A DNA stretch of 64,000 nt from W1P20-047 sp051878795 (GTDB lineage Bacteria; Actinomycetota; Coriobacteriia; Coriobacteriales; Eggerthellaceae): the NCBI GenBank assembly GCA_051878795.1, contig JBJEKU010000010.1, positions 1 through 64,000 of the forward strand, written 5' to 3'. Each line of letters opens with the position of its first letter. Positions within the stretch are counted from its first letter, which is position 1. The translations under genes were made by a program, and so were the position numbers. The notes beneath the pieces were generated by a model that saw only the letters and a list, made by a program, of their open reading frames with translations, did not search any database and was not told the origin of the DNA. Of this stretch, positions 44,305-53,417 are shown one piece after another.

Positions 44305-45669
44305 CTAGTTCTTCAGCGAGTTCAGCGGTGCGGGGAAGCGGCCGCCGCGATGGGCGAACACGTCGCCCGCATGGGTGTTCACGGGCATGATGGGGGCGTA
44401 ACCCAGAAGGCCGCCGAAGTTCAGGGTCTCGCCCGCCTGCTTGCCGATTGCGGGGATGACGCGCACGGCGGTGGTCTTGTTGTTGATCACGCCGATGGCG
44501 GCTTCGTCGGCGATGATGCCGAAGATGGTTTCGGGGGTGGTGTCGCCGGGGATGACGATCATGTCCAGGCCGACGCTGCAGACGCAGGTCATGGCTTCCA
44601 GCTTCTCCAGGGTCAGCACGCCTGCCTCGGCAGCGCGGATCATGCCAGCGTCCTCCGAAACGGGGATGAATGCGCCGGAAAGACCGCCGACGCTGCTCGA
44701 TGCCATGACGCCGCCCTTCTTGACTGCGTCATTGAGCATGGCGAGCGCCGCGGTGGTGCCGGGGCCGCCGCACTGGCCCACGCCGATTGCCTCCAGGATC
44801 TCGGCTACGCTGTCGCCCTCTGCGGGGGTGGGGGCCAAGGAAAGGTCCAGGATACCCTGCATCACGCCCAGGCGCTTGCTTGCCTCGCGCGCCATCAGCT
44901 CGCCGGCGCGGGTGATTTTGAAGGCGGTGGACTTGATCGCTTCGGCGATGGAGGTGAGGTCCGCATCCTTGGGCATGTTGGCCAGAACATTGCGTACTAC
45001 ACCGGGGCCGGAAACGCCGACGTTGATCACAGCGTCTGCTTCGCCGCTACCATGGAATGCGCCTGCCATGAAGGGGTTGTCTTCGACGGCGTTGGCGAAG
45101 ACGACCAGCTTGGCTGCGCCGATGCACTCGCGGTCGGCGGTTGCCTTCGCGGTCTCGATCACGGTGTTGGCCATCTGCCAAACCGCGTCCATGTTGATGC
45201 CTGCGCGGGTTGAGCCCACGTTCACCGAACTGCACACGCGGTCGGTTACCGCCAGGGCGTGGGGGATGGACTGCATCAGCTTGCGGTCTGCGTCCGTTGC
45301 GCCCTTCTGCACCAGAGCGGAGAAGCCGCCTACGAAGTCGACACCCACTTCCTTGCCCGCACGATCCATCGCCTCTGCAATGGGGGTGAGGTCGGTCGCG
45401 TCGGTTGCGCAGCAGATCTCTGCGATGGGGGTGACCGAAATGCGCTTGTTCACGATGGGGATGCCGAATTCGCGTTCCATCTGCTCGGCAGTGGGAACCA
45501 GCTTTTCGGCGGCGGTAGTCATGCGGTCGTAGACCTTGTTCGCCATGGTCTTGATGTCGCTGTGGGTGCAGCTGCGCAGGTTCAAGCCCAGGGTGATGGT
45601 ACGGATGTCCAGGTTCTGCTTGCTCACCATCGCAAGCGTTTCGGCGACTTCGGCCGGCGTGATCTGCAT
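44305..45669 (-). CDS. UPF0210/PFL-family protein (DUF711)
   Basis: A 454-residue cytoplasmic protein of the UPF0210 (DUF711) family, which has a glycyl-radical-like barrel fold but no established reaction. Characteristic segments are DIRTITLGLNLRSC near the start, NKRISVTPIAEIC, VNVGVSGPGVV, GGPGTTAALAMLND, SSVGGLSGAFIPVSEDAGM and the final NTHAGDVFAHRGGRFPAPLNSLKN. Length is typical (about 450). In many genomes it sits beside a small ACT-domain protein (UPF0237), but none is found on either side here. AAAGGG precedes the ATG. It is a single-gene transcript ended by the terminator at 44249-44277. Confidence 0.92.
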   Translation of the reverse strand: MQITPAEVAETLAMVSKQNLDIRTITLGLNLRSCTHSDIKTMANKVYDRMTTAAEKLVPTAEQMEREFGIPIVNKRISVTPIAEICCATDATDLTPIAEAMDRAGKEVGVDFVGGFSALVQKGATDADRKLMQSIPHALAVTDRVCSSVNVGSTRAGINMDAVWQMANTVIETAKATADRECIGAAKLVVFANAVEDNPFMAGAFHGSGEADAVINVGVSGPGVVRNVLANMPKDADLTSIAEAIKSTAFKITRAGELMAREASKRLGVMQGILDLSLAPTPAEGDSVAEILEAIGVGQCGGPGTTAALAMLNDAVKKGGVMASSSVGGLSGAFIPVSEDAGMIRAAEAGVLTLEKLEAMTCVCSVGLDMIVIPGDTTPETIFGIIADEAAIGVINNKTTAVRVIPAIGKQAGETLNFGGLLGYAPIMPVNTHAGDVFAHRGGRFPAPLNSLKN

Positions 45670-46175
45670 GGCATATCCCTTTCAAGAGAACGGGAGGGCG
45701 TACCCTCCGCAGTTGCGTTTGTAAAGACTGACGTTTCATTATAGCCGCCATTTGCGCGAACGCGGTGTTCGCTTGCGTGCCTTGGGGAACAAGGGGCCCG
45801 CATCCGCAGCGTGCGGACCCTACGGTTCTTTCCCGCTCTTTTCCAGGATCCCCTTCCTTCCTACGGAGATGGTTTGTTCGAAATGCCCTCCAAGGCAGGT
45901 TTTCCCCAAGAAACGGGCTCATTCGCTCATTTTCCGACAGGAAAAAGCTCTTGTATGGCGCCCGATATGCCCATGATTCGAGGTTCCGATTGCCGAATTA
46001 ATCGTACAAAGCCCCGAAACTGTTGGGTTTCACGGTAGTTTTTTCTTCAAAACGCTTTCAAAGGCGGAGGTCTTTTGTGAATGAAACCTTAAAAATCCCT
46101 GAAATAGCCTAAAATGTAAGGGTTGCTTTTTCGTCTTCCGTGCGAGGAAGGCCTAAAAACGAGAGAAAGATTGAT
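45670..46175. other. Intergenic stretch between UPF0210 and the activase fusion
   Basis: 506 bases between divergent genes, with no gene. On the minus strand TATAAT at 45738-45743 is a good -10 for the UPF0210 gene, though without a clear -35. Two hairpins are visible, GCGAAC/GTTCGC (45756-45772) and a GGG-CCGCA/TGCGG-CCC structure (45794-45820). Toward the activase gene the DNA is A+T-richer, with TAAAAT at 46110-46115 as a possible -10. No ACT-domain gene is hidden here. Confidence 0.5.
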
Positions 46176-49100
46176 ATGGAGCAAAGCCTGCATATTGGCA
46201 TCGACGTGGGATCGACCACCGTCAAGCTCGCGATCCTCGACGATGCCTGCGAAATCAAGTACTCCATCTACCAGCGCCACCATGCGGACGTCCGTGCGAC
46301 TATCGTGGAAGTCCTGAAGAAGTGCGCCGCCGAATTCGGCGAAGAGCGCATGACCGTGGCGATTACCGGATCGGGCGGCCTGCTTCTGGCCCAGTGGCTT
46401 GATATCGCGTTCATCCAGGAAGTCATCGCCAGCAAGACCGCTGTCGAGACCTTCATTCCCCAGACCGACGTCGCCATCGAATTGGGCGGCGAGGATGCGA
46501 AGATCATCTACTTCGACAACAGCATCGAACAGCGCATGAACGGAACCTGCGCGGGCGGTACCGGCGCCTTCATCGACCAGATGGCGGCCCTGCTGGATAC
46601 CGACGCTGCCGGCTTGAACGACTTGGCAGCGAAGCACACCATCCTGTATCCCATTGCAAGCCGTTGCGGCGTCTTCGCGAAAACCGATGTCCAGCCGCTT
46701 CTGAACGAGGGCGCGAAAAGGGAAGATGTCGCCGCTTCCATCTTCCAGGCGGTCGTGACCCAGACCATTTCCGGCCTGGCATGCGGCAGGCCCATCCGTG
46801 GCCATGTCGCCTTCTTGGGCGGCCCCTTGCAATACCTGCCCGAACTGCGCAGACGCTTCTACGAGACGCTCAACCTCGATGACGATCACATCATCGTCCC
46901 CGAGAACGCCCACCTGTTCGTTGCCGCTGGCTGCGCGGTCGCGGGCGCAAAGGAGGCCAAGGTCGAGCGGCTGAACGATATCGTCGACCGTTTGGAAGGC
47001 ATCGGGAATATCCAGGGCAGCGAAGTCGTGCGCCTTCCCCCTCTGTTCGCCGATCAGGCCGAATACGACGAATTCAAGCAGCGCCATGCGGCAGAATGCG
47101 TGAAGCGCACTCCTCTGGAAACCTATGAGGGCAAGGCGTTTCTGGGTATCGATGCCGGTTCCACTACCTTCAAGACCGCGCTTGTTGCCGAAGACGGCAG
47201 CCTGCTGTGGTCCTTCTATACCAATAACAAGGGCGATGTATTGGGAACCGCGAAGGCCGGTATCGCCAAGCTCTACGATGAGCTTCCCAAGAACGCCGAT
47301 GGCACTCCCAAGGTGCAGCTGGGCCATGCGACCGTGACCGGTTACGGAGAAGGCCTGCTGTTGGAGGCCTTGCGCGTCGACTCGGGCGAAATCGAGACCG
47401 TCGCGCATCTGCGCGGCGCCCAGGAAATGCTCCCCGGTGTGGAGTTCATCCTGGACATCGGCGGCCAGGACATGAAATGCCTGCGTGTGAAGGACGGCGT
47501 GATCGACAGCATCATGCTCAACGAGGCATGCTCTTCGGGTTGCGGTTCCTTTATCGAGAGCTTCGCTTCCGGCCTGAATCTGGAAATCGGCGAGTTCGCC
47601 GAAACTGCCAATTCTGCAGAAAACCCTGTTGACCTGGGAAGCCGTTGCACGGTGTTCATGAACAGCCGTGTGAAGCAGGCGCAGAAGGAAGGCGCCACCG
47701 TGGGCGATATCGCTGCGGGCCTGGCGATTTCCGTCATCAAGAACGCCCTGTTCAAGGTCATCAAGATCCGCGACCCGCATGACGTGGGCGAAAAGGTCAT
47801 CGTGCAGGGCGGCACCTTCTTGAACGATGCCGTGCTGCGTTCCTTCGAGCAGCTTTCCGAAGTGAATGCCGTGCGTCCCGATATCGCGGGCAACATGGGC
47901 GCCTACGGCGCAGCGCTCCTGGCGCGCGACCGTTACGAATCCTGCGTGCGCCGCAGCGGCCACGATGCGGTTTCCACCCTGCTCACCCCTGACCAGCTGG
48001 ATGCGCTGCATCCCACCCATCGCACTACCCGTTGCAAGGCATGCGAGAACCACTGCCTGCTCACCATCAACGACTTCGGCATCGACGAGGCCACGGGCAA
48101 GCACCGCCGCTTCATCACCGGCAACCGCTGCGAGCGTGGCGCCGGCGTGTCGAAGGGCCAGAGCGAGGTTCCCAATCTGTTCGATTACAAGAGCCATCGC
48201 CTCTTCGATTACCAGCCGCTTTCCGCCGAGCAGGCGACCCGCGGCGTAGTGGGCATCCCACGTGCGCTCAACATGTACGAGAACTATCCCTTCTGGTTCA
48301 CCTTCTTCACCAGGCTGGGCTTCCGCGTGCTCATTTCCGATCCCACCACGAAGAAGACCTACGAAGAGGGTATCGAGTCCATCCCGTCCGAAAACGCCTG
48401 CTATCCTGCGAAGATCAGCCACGGCCATGTGATGAACCTGATTGCCAAGCGCCCCGATTTCATCTGGATGCCCTGCGCCAAGTGGGAGCGCCAGGAAGAC
48501 GAAGGTGCCGGCAACCACTATAACTGCCCCATCGTCATGAGCTACTCCGAGTCGCTTCGCCTGAATATCGATGAGCTGCAGGAAGAGAACATCCCCTTCC
48601 TGAATCCGTACCTGCCTTACGACAAGAAGGAGAAGCTGAAGAAGCGCCTGTTCGTGGAGCTGGTGCAGGAGCATCCCGAGATCATGGGCAAGCACGCCGC
48701 CGCACCCACCCAGCAGGAAATCAACGCTGCGGTGGATGCTGCCTGGGAAGAAGACGTCCGCTTCCATGATGACATGCGCGCGAAGGGCGAGGAAACCCTG
48801 CGTTGGATGGAGCAGACCCACACCCACGGCATCGTGCTTGCGGGCCGTCCCTACCATATCGACCCCGAAATCAACCACGCCATCCCCGAACTGCTCACCA
48901 GCTTCGGTTTGGCCGTGCTCACCGAAGACAGCATCGCGCATTTGGGAACGCTCGAGCGCCCCATCCGCGTGGTCGACCAGTGGATGTACCATACGCGCCT
49001 GTATGCAGCCGCCAAGGTTGCCACCCAGCGCGACGATTTGGACCTGATCCAGCTCAACAGCTTCGGCTGCGGTCTAGACGCCCTGACCACCGACCAGGTG

Positions 49101-50762
49101 CAGGAGATCCTGGAAGCTGCCGGCAAGGTGTATACCGTGCTCAAGATCGACGAGGTTTCCAACCTGGGTGCCGCGCGCATCCGCGTACGCAGCCTGCTTG
49201 CCGCGTTGAAGGACAAGGCCGATGAGGCGGCGGAAGCGGAAAGCCTGGCCAAGGGCTGTCCTGTGGGCGACCTGAAGGTGGAGGCCCTGGTCGAGCGCTT
49301 AGAGGAATCCATCGCCAACAGCGACGGCTCCCGTGAGGCGCGCGCTGCCGTGGAGGTTGCCGACACCATTCAGAAGAGTAAGAGGGAAAACGTCTCCACC
49401 GAATTCCCTCGTGTCGAGTTCACCCAGCAGATGAAAGACGACGGTTGGACCATCCTGGTGCCCCAGATGGCCCCCATCCACTTCGAGATCCTGCTGGAAG
49501 TGTTCAAGGCGAACGGCTACAACATGGAGCTTCTGCCTTCGGTCGACCGCGGCGCGGTCGATGCCGGCTTGAAGTATGTCAACAATGACATCTGCTATCC
49601 GTCCATCCTGGTCACCGGTCAGATTATGGAAGCGGTCATGAGCGGTCGCTATGATACCGATCGCTTGGCGGTCATCATCACCCAGACCGGCGGCGGCTGC
49701 CGTGCGACCAACTACATCTCGCTTATCCGCAAGGCCCTGAAGGCCGCGGGTATGGGCCATATCCCGGTTATCTCCTTGGCTCTGCAGGGCAACATGGACG
49801 AAGTGAACTCCGGCTTCAAGCTGTCCTTCGATATGCTGAAGCAGGCCTTCTACTCGCTCATGTACGGTGACCTGCTTATGCAGTGCCTGTACCGTACCCG
49901 GCCCTACGAGGTGGAACCCAACAGCGCCTTCTACCTGTTCCGCTATTGGATGGAGAAGACCAAGGACCAGATCCGCGAGGGCGAAACCCAGAAGCGCTTC
50001 GCAAAGACCGTGCGCGAGATCGTGGATGACTTCGACCATCTGCCCTTGATGGGCGAGGGGACCAAGCCCCGTGTCGGCGTGGTCGGCGAGATCCTGGTTA
50101 AGTTCCACCCCACCGCGAACAACCAGGTGGTCGAGCAGATCGAGGCGGAAGGCTGCGAAGCCGTCGTGCCCGGTCTGCTGGAGTTCTTCCTGTTCGGCAT
50201 CGTGGGCCGTATCTATCAGAAGGACCCCTTGGGCCGCTCCTCCACGGGTGCGCTGGGCGCGAAGGCCATCCTGAAGGTGATCGACATGGTGCGCAAGCCC
50301 GTCATCGCCGCCCTGGAGAAGTCCAACCGCTTCGAGCCGCCCACTGACATCTTCACCTTGGGCGACTACGCTGCGGACATCCTGAGCCTGTGCAATTCCA
50401 TGGGCGAGGGTTGGCTGCTCACCGCGGAAATGGTCGAGCTGATCCATCATGGCGCACCCAATATCGTGTGCGCCCAGCCATTCGCCTGCCTGCCCAACCA
50501 TGTTGTGGGCAAGGCGGTCATCAAGGAACTGCGCCGCCGCTACCCCGAAAGCAACATCGTTGCCGTCGACTACGACCCCGGTGCCTCCGAGGTCAACCAG
50601 CTCAACCGCATCAAGCTGATGATCGCTGTTGCGAAGGCGAATATGGAAGACAAGGAAGCTGCTGCGCGCCAGGCGCGTACCGCCAGCTATCAGGCTTCCG
50701 ATAAGACCCAGAAGAAGGCCTGCGCAATCGAGATTGCCGAAGAGCTGCTGAAGGAAGATTAA
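46176..50762 (+). CDS. Giant 2-hydroxyacyl-CoA dehydratase activase fusion (two ASKHA domains plus DUF2229 and HgdB-like regions)
   Basis: A 1528-residue protein. Two acetate/sugar-kinase-type ATPase domains of the BadF/BcrA/HgdC activase family come first, each with a phosphate loop (GIDVGSTTVKLAIL at the start, GIDAGSTTFKTALV near residue 325) and the cluster-ligand regions NGTCAGGTGAFI and EACSSGCGSFIES. A DUF2229 domain follows (TRCKACENHCLLT, PFWFTFFTRLGF), then a C-terminal part resembling dehydratase alpha/beta subunits (FACLPNHVVGKAV). Such proteins use ATP to drive low-potential electron transfer to a [4Fe-4S] enzyme. The dehydratase itself is not encoded nearby. ATG 46176 follows AGAGAAAGA; a GTG at 46140 would add 12 residues. 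Confidence 0.9.
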   Translation: MEQSLHIGIDVGSTTVKLAILDDACEIKYSIYQRHHADVRATIVEVLKKCAAEFGEERMTVAITGSGGLLLAQWLDIAFIQEVIASKTAVETFIPQTDVAIELGGEDAKIIYFDNSIEQRMNGTCAGGTGAFIDQMAALLDTDAAGLNDLAAKHTILYPIASRCGVFAKTDVQPLLNEGAKREDVAASIFQAVVTQTISGLACGRPIRGHVAFLGGPLQYLPELRRRFYETLNLDDDHIIVPENAHLFVAAGCAVAGAKEAKVERLNDIVDRLEGIGNIQGSEVVRLPPLFADQAEYDEFKQRHAAECVKRTPLETYEGKAFLGIDAGSTTFKTALVAEDGSLLWSFYTNNKGDVLGTAKAGIAKLYDELPKNADGTPKVQLGHATVTGYGEGLLLEALRVDSGEIETVAHLRGAQEMLPGVEFILDIGGQDMKCLRVKDGVIDSIMLNEACSSGCGSFIESFASGLNLEIGEFAETANSAENPVDLGSRCTVFMNSRVKQAQKEGATVGDIAAGLAISVIKNALFKVIKIRDPHDVGEKVIVQGGTFLNDAVLRSFEQLSEVNAVRPDIAGNMGAYGAALLARDRYESCVRRSGHDAVSTLLTPDQLDALHPTHRTTRCKACENHCLLTINDFGIDEATGKHRRFITGNRCERGAGVSKGQSEVPNLFDYKSHRLFDYQPLSAEQATRGVVGIPRALNMYENYPFWFTFFTRLGFRVLISDPTTKKTYEEGIESIPSENACYPAKISHGHVMNLIAKRPDFIWMPCAKWERQEDEGAGNHYNCPIVMSYSESLRLNIDELQEENIPFLNPYLPYDKKEKLKKRLFVELVQEHPEIMGKHAAAPTQQEINAAVDAAWEEDVRFHDDMRAKGEETLRWMEQTHTHGIVLAGRPYHIDPEINHAIPELLTSFGLAVLTEDSIAHLGTLERPIRVVDQWMYHTRLYAAAKVATQRDDLDLIQLNSFGCGLDALTTDQVQEILEAAGKVYTVLKIDEVSNLGAARIRVRSLLAALKDKADEAAEAESLAKGCPVGDLKVEALVERLEESIANSDGSREARAAVEVADTIQKSKRENVSTEFPRVEFTQQMKDDGWTILVPQMAPIHFEILLEVFKANGYNMELLPSVDRGAVDAGLKYVNNDICYPSILVTGQIMEAVMSGRYDTDRLAVIITQTGGGCRATNYISLIRKALKAAGMGHIPVISLALQGNMDEVNSGFKLSFDMLKQAFYSLMYGDLLMQCLYRTRPYEVEPNSAFYLFRYWMEKTKDQIREGETQKRFAKTVREIVDDFDHLPLMGEGTKPRVGVVGEILVKFHPTANNQVVEQIEAEGCEAVVPGLLEFFLFGIVGRIYQKDPLGRSSTGALGAKAILKVIDMVRKPVIAALEKSNRFEPPTDIFTLGDYAADILSLCNSMGEGWLLTAEMVELIHHGAPNIVCAQPFACLPNHVVGKAVIKELRRRYPESNIVAVDYDPGASEVNQLNRIKLMIAVAKANMEDKEAAARQARTASYQASDKTQKKACAIEIAEELLKED

Positions 50763-50766
50763 CAGG

Positions 50767-51744
50767 ATGGCCGGAATGCAGGGAACGCTCGCCTCGCTCG
50801 TCTCTCCGGAATCCGAAGAACGGGCGGGTGCGTGGGAGCAGGGTGCCTCGCTTGCCAGCCTGGTCGCGCGTACCAGGCAGGGCAAGCTGGTCATTTGCCC
50901 TACTCCCATCGGCAACTTGGGCGACATGACACCGCGCGCCAAGGAAGCGCTTGCCGCAGCGGATACGGTCTGCGCGGAAGATACCCGTGTGACCGGCAAG
51001 CTGCTTGCCAGCTTCGGGATCAGCTGCCGCATGGAGCGCCTCGACGAGAACACCGTCGGGCAGCGCGCTGCAGCGATCGTCGAGCGCGTGCTTTCCGGCG
51101 AAGTGATTGCATACTGCACCGACGCGGGCATGCCCGGGGTCTCCGATCCCGGGCAGCGCCTCGTCGCTGCGGCGCGTGCTGCGGGCGCCCCTGTGGAAGT
51201 GCTTCCCGGGCCCACTGCGACTGCAACCGCGTACGTTGCGAGCGGTTTTACCTGCCCGCGTTTCTATTTCGGCGGGTTCTTCCCCCGCAAGGAAGGCCAG
51301 CGGGCGGAAACCTTGGCTGCGCTGCATTCTCTCGATGCGGTGCTGCTTTTCTACGAAAGCCCCCATCGGATCGTGGCAGCTTTGCGTGCCGTTGCCGAAT
51401 CGATGCCCTATCGGCAGGTGGCGGTATGCCGCGAGCTTACGAAGCTTCATGAGGAAGTGGTTATCGGCACCGCGCAAGAACTTGCCGAAACCTTTGCCGA
51501 GCGTGAGGCCGCAGGTGGTGTGAAGGGCGAGATCGTGCTGGTCATCGATGCTCCCAGCGAGCAGGAGCGTGCCTGCGAAGTCCAGGACGCGCGCGACGGG
51601 GCGGCGGACCGTGCCGCACAGTTGGCGGCGGAGGGCGTGCGCGCCAAGCAGATATCAAAGCAGTTGGCGGCGGAGTTCGGCCTTGCCCGTAATGAGGCTT
51701 ACGACATGGCGCTTGCCGCTTCGAAACAGGCCCGCGGGGAATAG
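50767..51744 (+). CDS. rsmI: 16S rRNA (cytidine-1402-2'-O)-methyltransferase
   Basis: A 325-residue tetrapyrrole-methylase-fold enzyme that 2'-O-methylates C1402 in the decoding centre. Recognisable segments: CPTPIGNLGDMTPRAKEAL, EDTRVTGKLLASFG, SDAGMPG-like TDAGMPGVSDPG, LPGPTATATAYVASG, FYFGGFFPRKEGQR and FYESPHRIVAAL. E. coli RsmI is 286 residues; here about 36 extra residues precede the family start and a helical tail (KQISKQLAAEFGLARNEAYD) follows. The ATG lies four bases after the activase stop, and the next gene starts on the base after its own stop codon, so all three are cotranscribed. Confidence 0.95.
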   Translation: MAGMQGTLASLVSPESEERAGAWEQGASLASLVARTRQGKLVICPTPIGNLGDMTPRAKEALAAADTVCAEDTRVTGKLLASFGISCRMERLDENTVGQRAAAIVERVLSGEVIAYCTDAGMPGVSDPGQRLVAAARAAGAPVEVLPGPTATATAYVASGFTCPRFYFGGFFPRKEGQRAETLAALHSLDAVLLFYESPHRIVAALRAVAESMPYRQVAVCRELTKLHEEVVIGTAQELAETFAEREAAGGVKGEIVLVIDAPSEQERACEVQDARDGAADRAAQLAAEGVRAKQISKQLAAEFGLARNEAYDMALAASKQARGE

Positions 51745-52305
51745 ATGCCCGCGGTGCATTCCGAAGAGTTGCTGTTCGTGGAAGACCTGGAGGTTTGGGT
51801 CTCCTACAAGAATGTGAAGAATCTGAGCGTGCGCGTGCTCCCTCCGGATGGGCGTATCCAGGTAAGTGCTCCTGCATCCCTTGGCAGGGAGCATATCTCG
51901 CAGTTCATAGCCTCGAAGCACGACTGGCTCGTCAGGAGCCGAGAGCGGGTCATGGATTCTCCCATGAGTCGTGCCGAGCGTGCCAGCAAGCAGGAAGTCG
52001 AGCAGTGGCGCGCCTTGGTGAAGGCTTTCGTCCCGCCTTTGGTTGCCAAGTGGGAGCCGATCATGGGTGTGAAGGCGGGCGAGCTGGCGTATCGCAACAT
52101 GAAGAGCCGTTGGGGAAGCTGCCAGCCTTCCACGGGGCGCATTTGCATCAACATCCGTTTGGCTCTGTTCCCGCCCGAATGCCTGGAATACGTGGTGGTC
52201 CATGAGCTGTGCCATCTGTTGGAGTTCGGCCACGGTCCCCGTTTCAAGGCGCTCATGGACGCCTTTCTTCCCAACTGGCGCGAAGCGAAGAAGAAGCTGT
52301 CGTAG
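51745..52305 (+). CDS. YgjP-like metal-dependent hydrolase (M48/WLM-type)
   Basis: A 186-residue protein with the zinc-peptidase motif HELCHLLEFGH (near residue 153; two histidines and glutamate, plus a following HGPRF) preceded by the family segment NMKSRWGSCQPSTGRICIN, which is diagnostic for YgjP/DUF45. The family is related to SprT and minigluzincins; its substrate is uncertain. The N-terminal 60 residues form the YgjP beta region (VSYKNVKNLSVRVLPPDGRI). The start codon directly abuts the rsmI stop, so translation is coupled. A long hairpin without a U-tract follows at 52395. Confidence 0.9.
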   Translation: MPAVHSEELLFVEDLEVWVSYKNVKNLSVRVLPPDGRIQVSAPASLGREHISQFIASKHDWLVRSRERVMDSPMSRAERASKQEVEQWRALVKAFVPPLVAKWEPIMGVKAGELAYRNMKSRWGSCQPSTGRICINIRLALFPPECLEYVVVHELCHLLEFGHGPRFKALMDAFLPNWREAKKKLS

Positions 52306-52394
52306 GGCGAGTGGGTTTTTCTCGCGCGGTTTCGGGCTTTCGGTGGTTCCTTGTTCTTACGCCGTTTCGCTATCCGATCTTTCGGTTGAGAAAT

Positions 52395-52421
52395 GAAGAA
52401 GCCGGGTTGACCGGCTTCTTC
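52395..52421. terminator. Perfect 11-pair hairpin between convergent genes
   Basis: GAAGAAGCCGG, loop GTTGA, CCGGCTTCTTC. It lies between the convergent YgjP-like and DUF805 genes. Neither strand shows a U-tract after it, the same design as the hairpin at 28559-28584. Confidence 0.55.
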
Positions 52422-52473
52422 GCTATCCAGGCAAGCTGACCCTGTTGTCGTGCGTTAAATCGGCGGTCTATTG

Positions 52474-52839
52474 CTAGTTCACGCCTTTTGGGTTGGGGCC
52501 GTAGTCGTTCTCGCCAGGTTGGCTGTCCTTTGCTGCAAGGATGGCCAGGGGGATCCAGCCGATGACGGGGATGATTGCAAGGAAGACCCACAGGCTCGAT
52601 TTACCCAGGTCATGCATGCGGCGCATCATACAGGTGATCATGGGGCAGACCACGGCGATGTATACGATGCGGCAGATGGTGACTACGATGTCGTTGTAGA
52701 ACCACCGGGAGACCATGTTCGCAACCAGGATCACGGCGACGGCGAAGAGCACATACCACCAGAATTCGCTTCGGCGTGCGCGGCCGACAGGATCGATGAA
52801 CTTCTTGAAGCAGGTCTTCAGGGATTCGAACAGGTTCAT
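52474..52839 (-). CDS. DUF805 membrane protein
   Basis: A 121-residue inner-membrane protein with three or four hydrophobic segments. It starts MNLFESLKTCFKKFIDPVGR, has the family signature RRSEFWWYVLF (DUF805 normally begins ...GRAxRxEFW), a central helix VAVILVANMVSR, the charged loop RMHDLGKSS and the helix FLAIIPVIGWIPLAILA. AAGGAG before ATG 52839 supports the start and removes a five-residue upstream extension. DUF805 proteins are widespread and uncharacterised. It is monocistronic, divergent from the acetyltransferase gene. Confidence 0.88.
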   Translation of the reverse strand: MNLFESLKTCFKKFIDPVGRARRSEFWWYVLFAVAVILVANMVSRWFYNDIVVTICRIVYIAVVCPMITCMMRRMHDLGKSSLWVFLAIIPVIGWIPLAILAAKDSQPGENDYGPNPKGVN

Positions 52840-52973
52840 ATGCGCTCCTTGCAATGCGATTGTGCAACTTCACAATGGTACCGCAAGACAAACGGTGCTT
52901 GGGCAACGGAATGGATACGCGCTCGTCGGTGCGGCTATAATCGTGGCGGGTTCGGGAAAGGAACGGAGGCTGC

Positions 52974-53417
52974 ATGGAAACCATCGTGAAGCGATTCGAA
53001 GAGCTGACGGTCGACGAGTTGTACGACATCCTGAAACTGCGCGTCGATGTGTTCGTCGTGGAGCAGGACTGCCCCTATCCGGAAATCGACGGCAAGGATC
53101 GCTTCGGCTTCCACGTCATCATGTGCGACGAGCAGGGGATTGCCGCATACCTGCGTGCGCTGGAACCCGGTGTTTCTTTTCCCGAAGCAGCCCTGGGACG
53201 CGTTATCACGGCTCCCGACCGTCGCCGTTGCGGCTTGGGAAGCAGGCTTCTTGCAGAAGGCATCCGCGTCGTACGGGAGAACATGGACACCCCCGGCATC
53301 AGGATCGAGGCGCAGGTGTATGCGCGGAAGTTCTATGAGGCGCAGGGTTTCGTACAGACTTCCGAGGAGTTCCTGGAAGACGGCATTCCCCATATCGAAA
53401 TGTACCTGGAATTCTAG
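52974..53417 (+). CDS. ElaA-type GNAT acetyltransferase
   Basis: A 147-residue acetyltransferase of the ElaA subgroup. The start METIVKRFEELTVDELYDIL leads to KLRVDVFVVEQDCPYPEIDGKD, the ElaA hallmark. The acetyl-CoA site follows as RVITAPDRRRCGLGSRLL (the RxxGxGxxL-type loop) and later EAQVYARKFYEAQGFVQTSEEF, where GF closes the fold. A TATAAT (52936-52941) lies 33 bases upstream. Its stop overlaps the convergent secreted protein gene by four bases, so the two messages can pair at their 3' ends. Substrate unknown. Confidence 0.9.
   Translation: METIVKRFEELTVDELYDILKLRVDVFVVEQDCPYPEIDGKDRFGFHVIMCDEQGIAAYLRALEPGVSFPEAALGRVITAPDRRRCGLGSRLLAEGIRVVRENMDTPGIRIEAQVYARKFYEAQGFVQTSEEFLEDGIPHIEMYLEF

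Noticed and set aside
45752..46040. A hidden small gene (ACT-domain partner of UPF0210)
   Set aside because: The short frames here have no ribosome-binding sites and read as proline-, arginine- and serine-rich noise; none resembles an ACT domain.
46089..48992. A 967-codon minus-strand frame opposite the activase fusion
   Set aside because: Composition and lack of motifs mark it as antisense to the 1528-residue protein.
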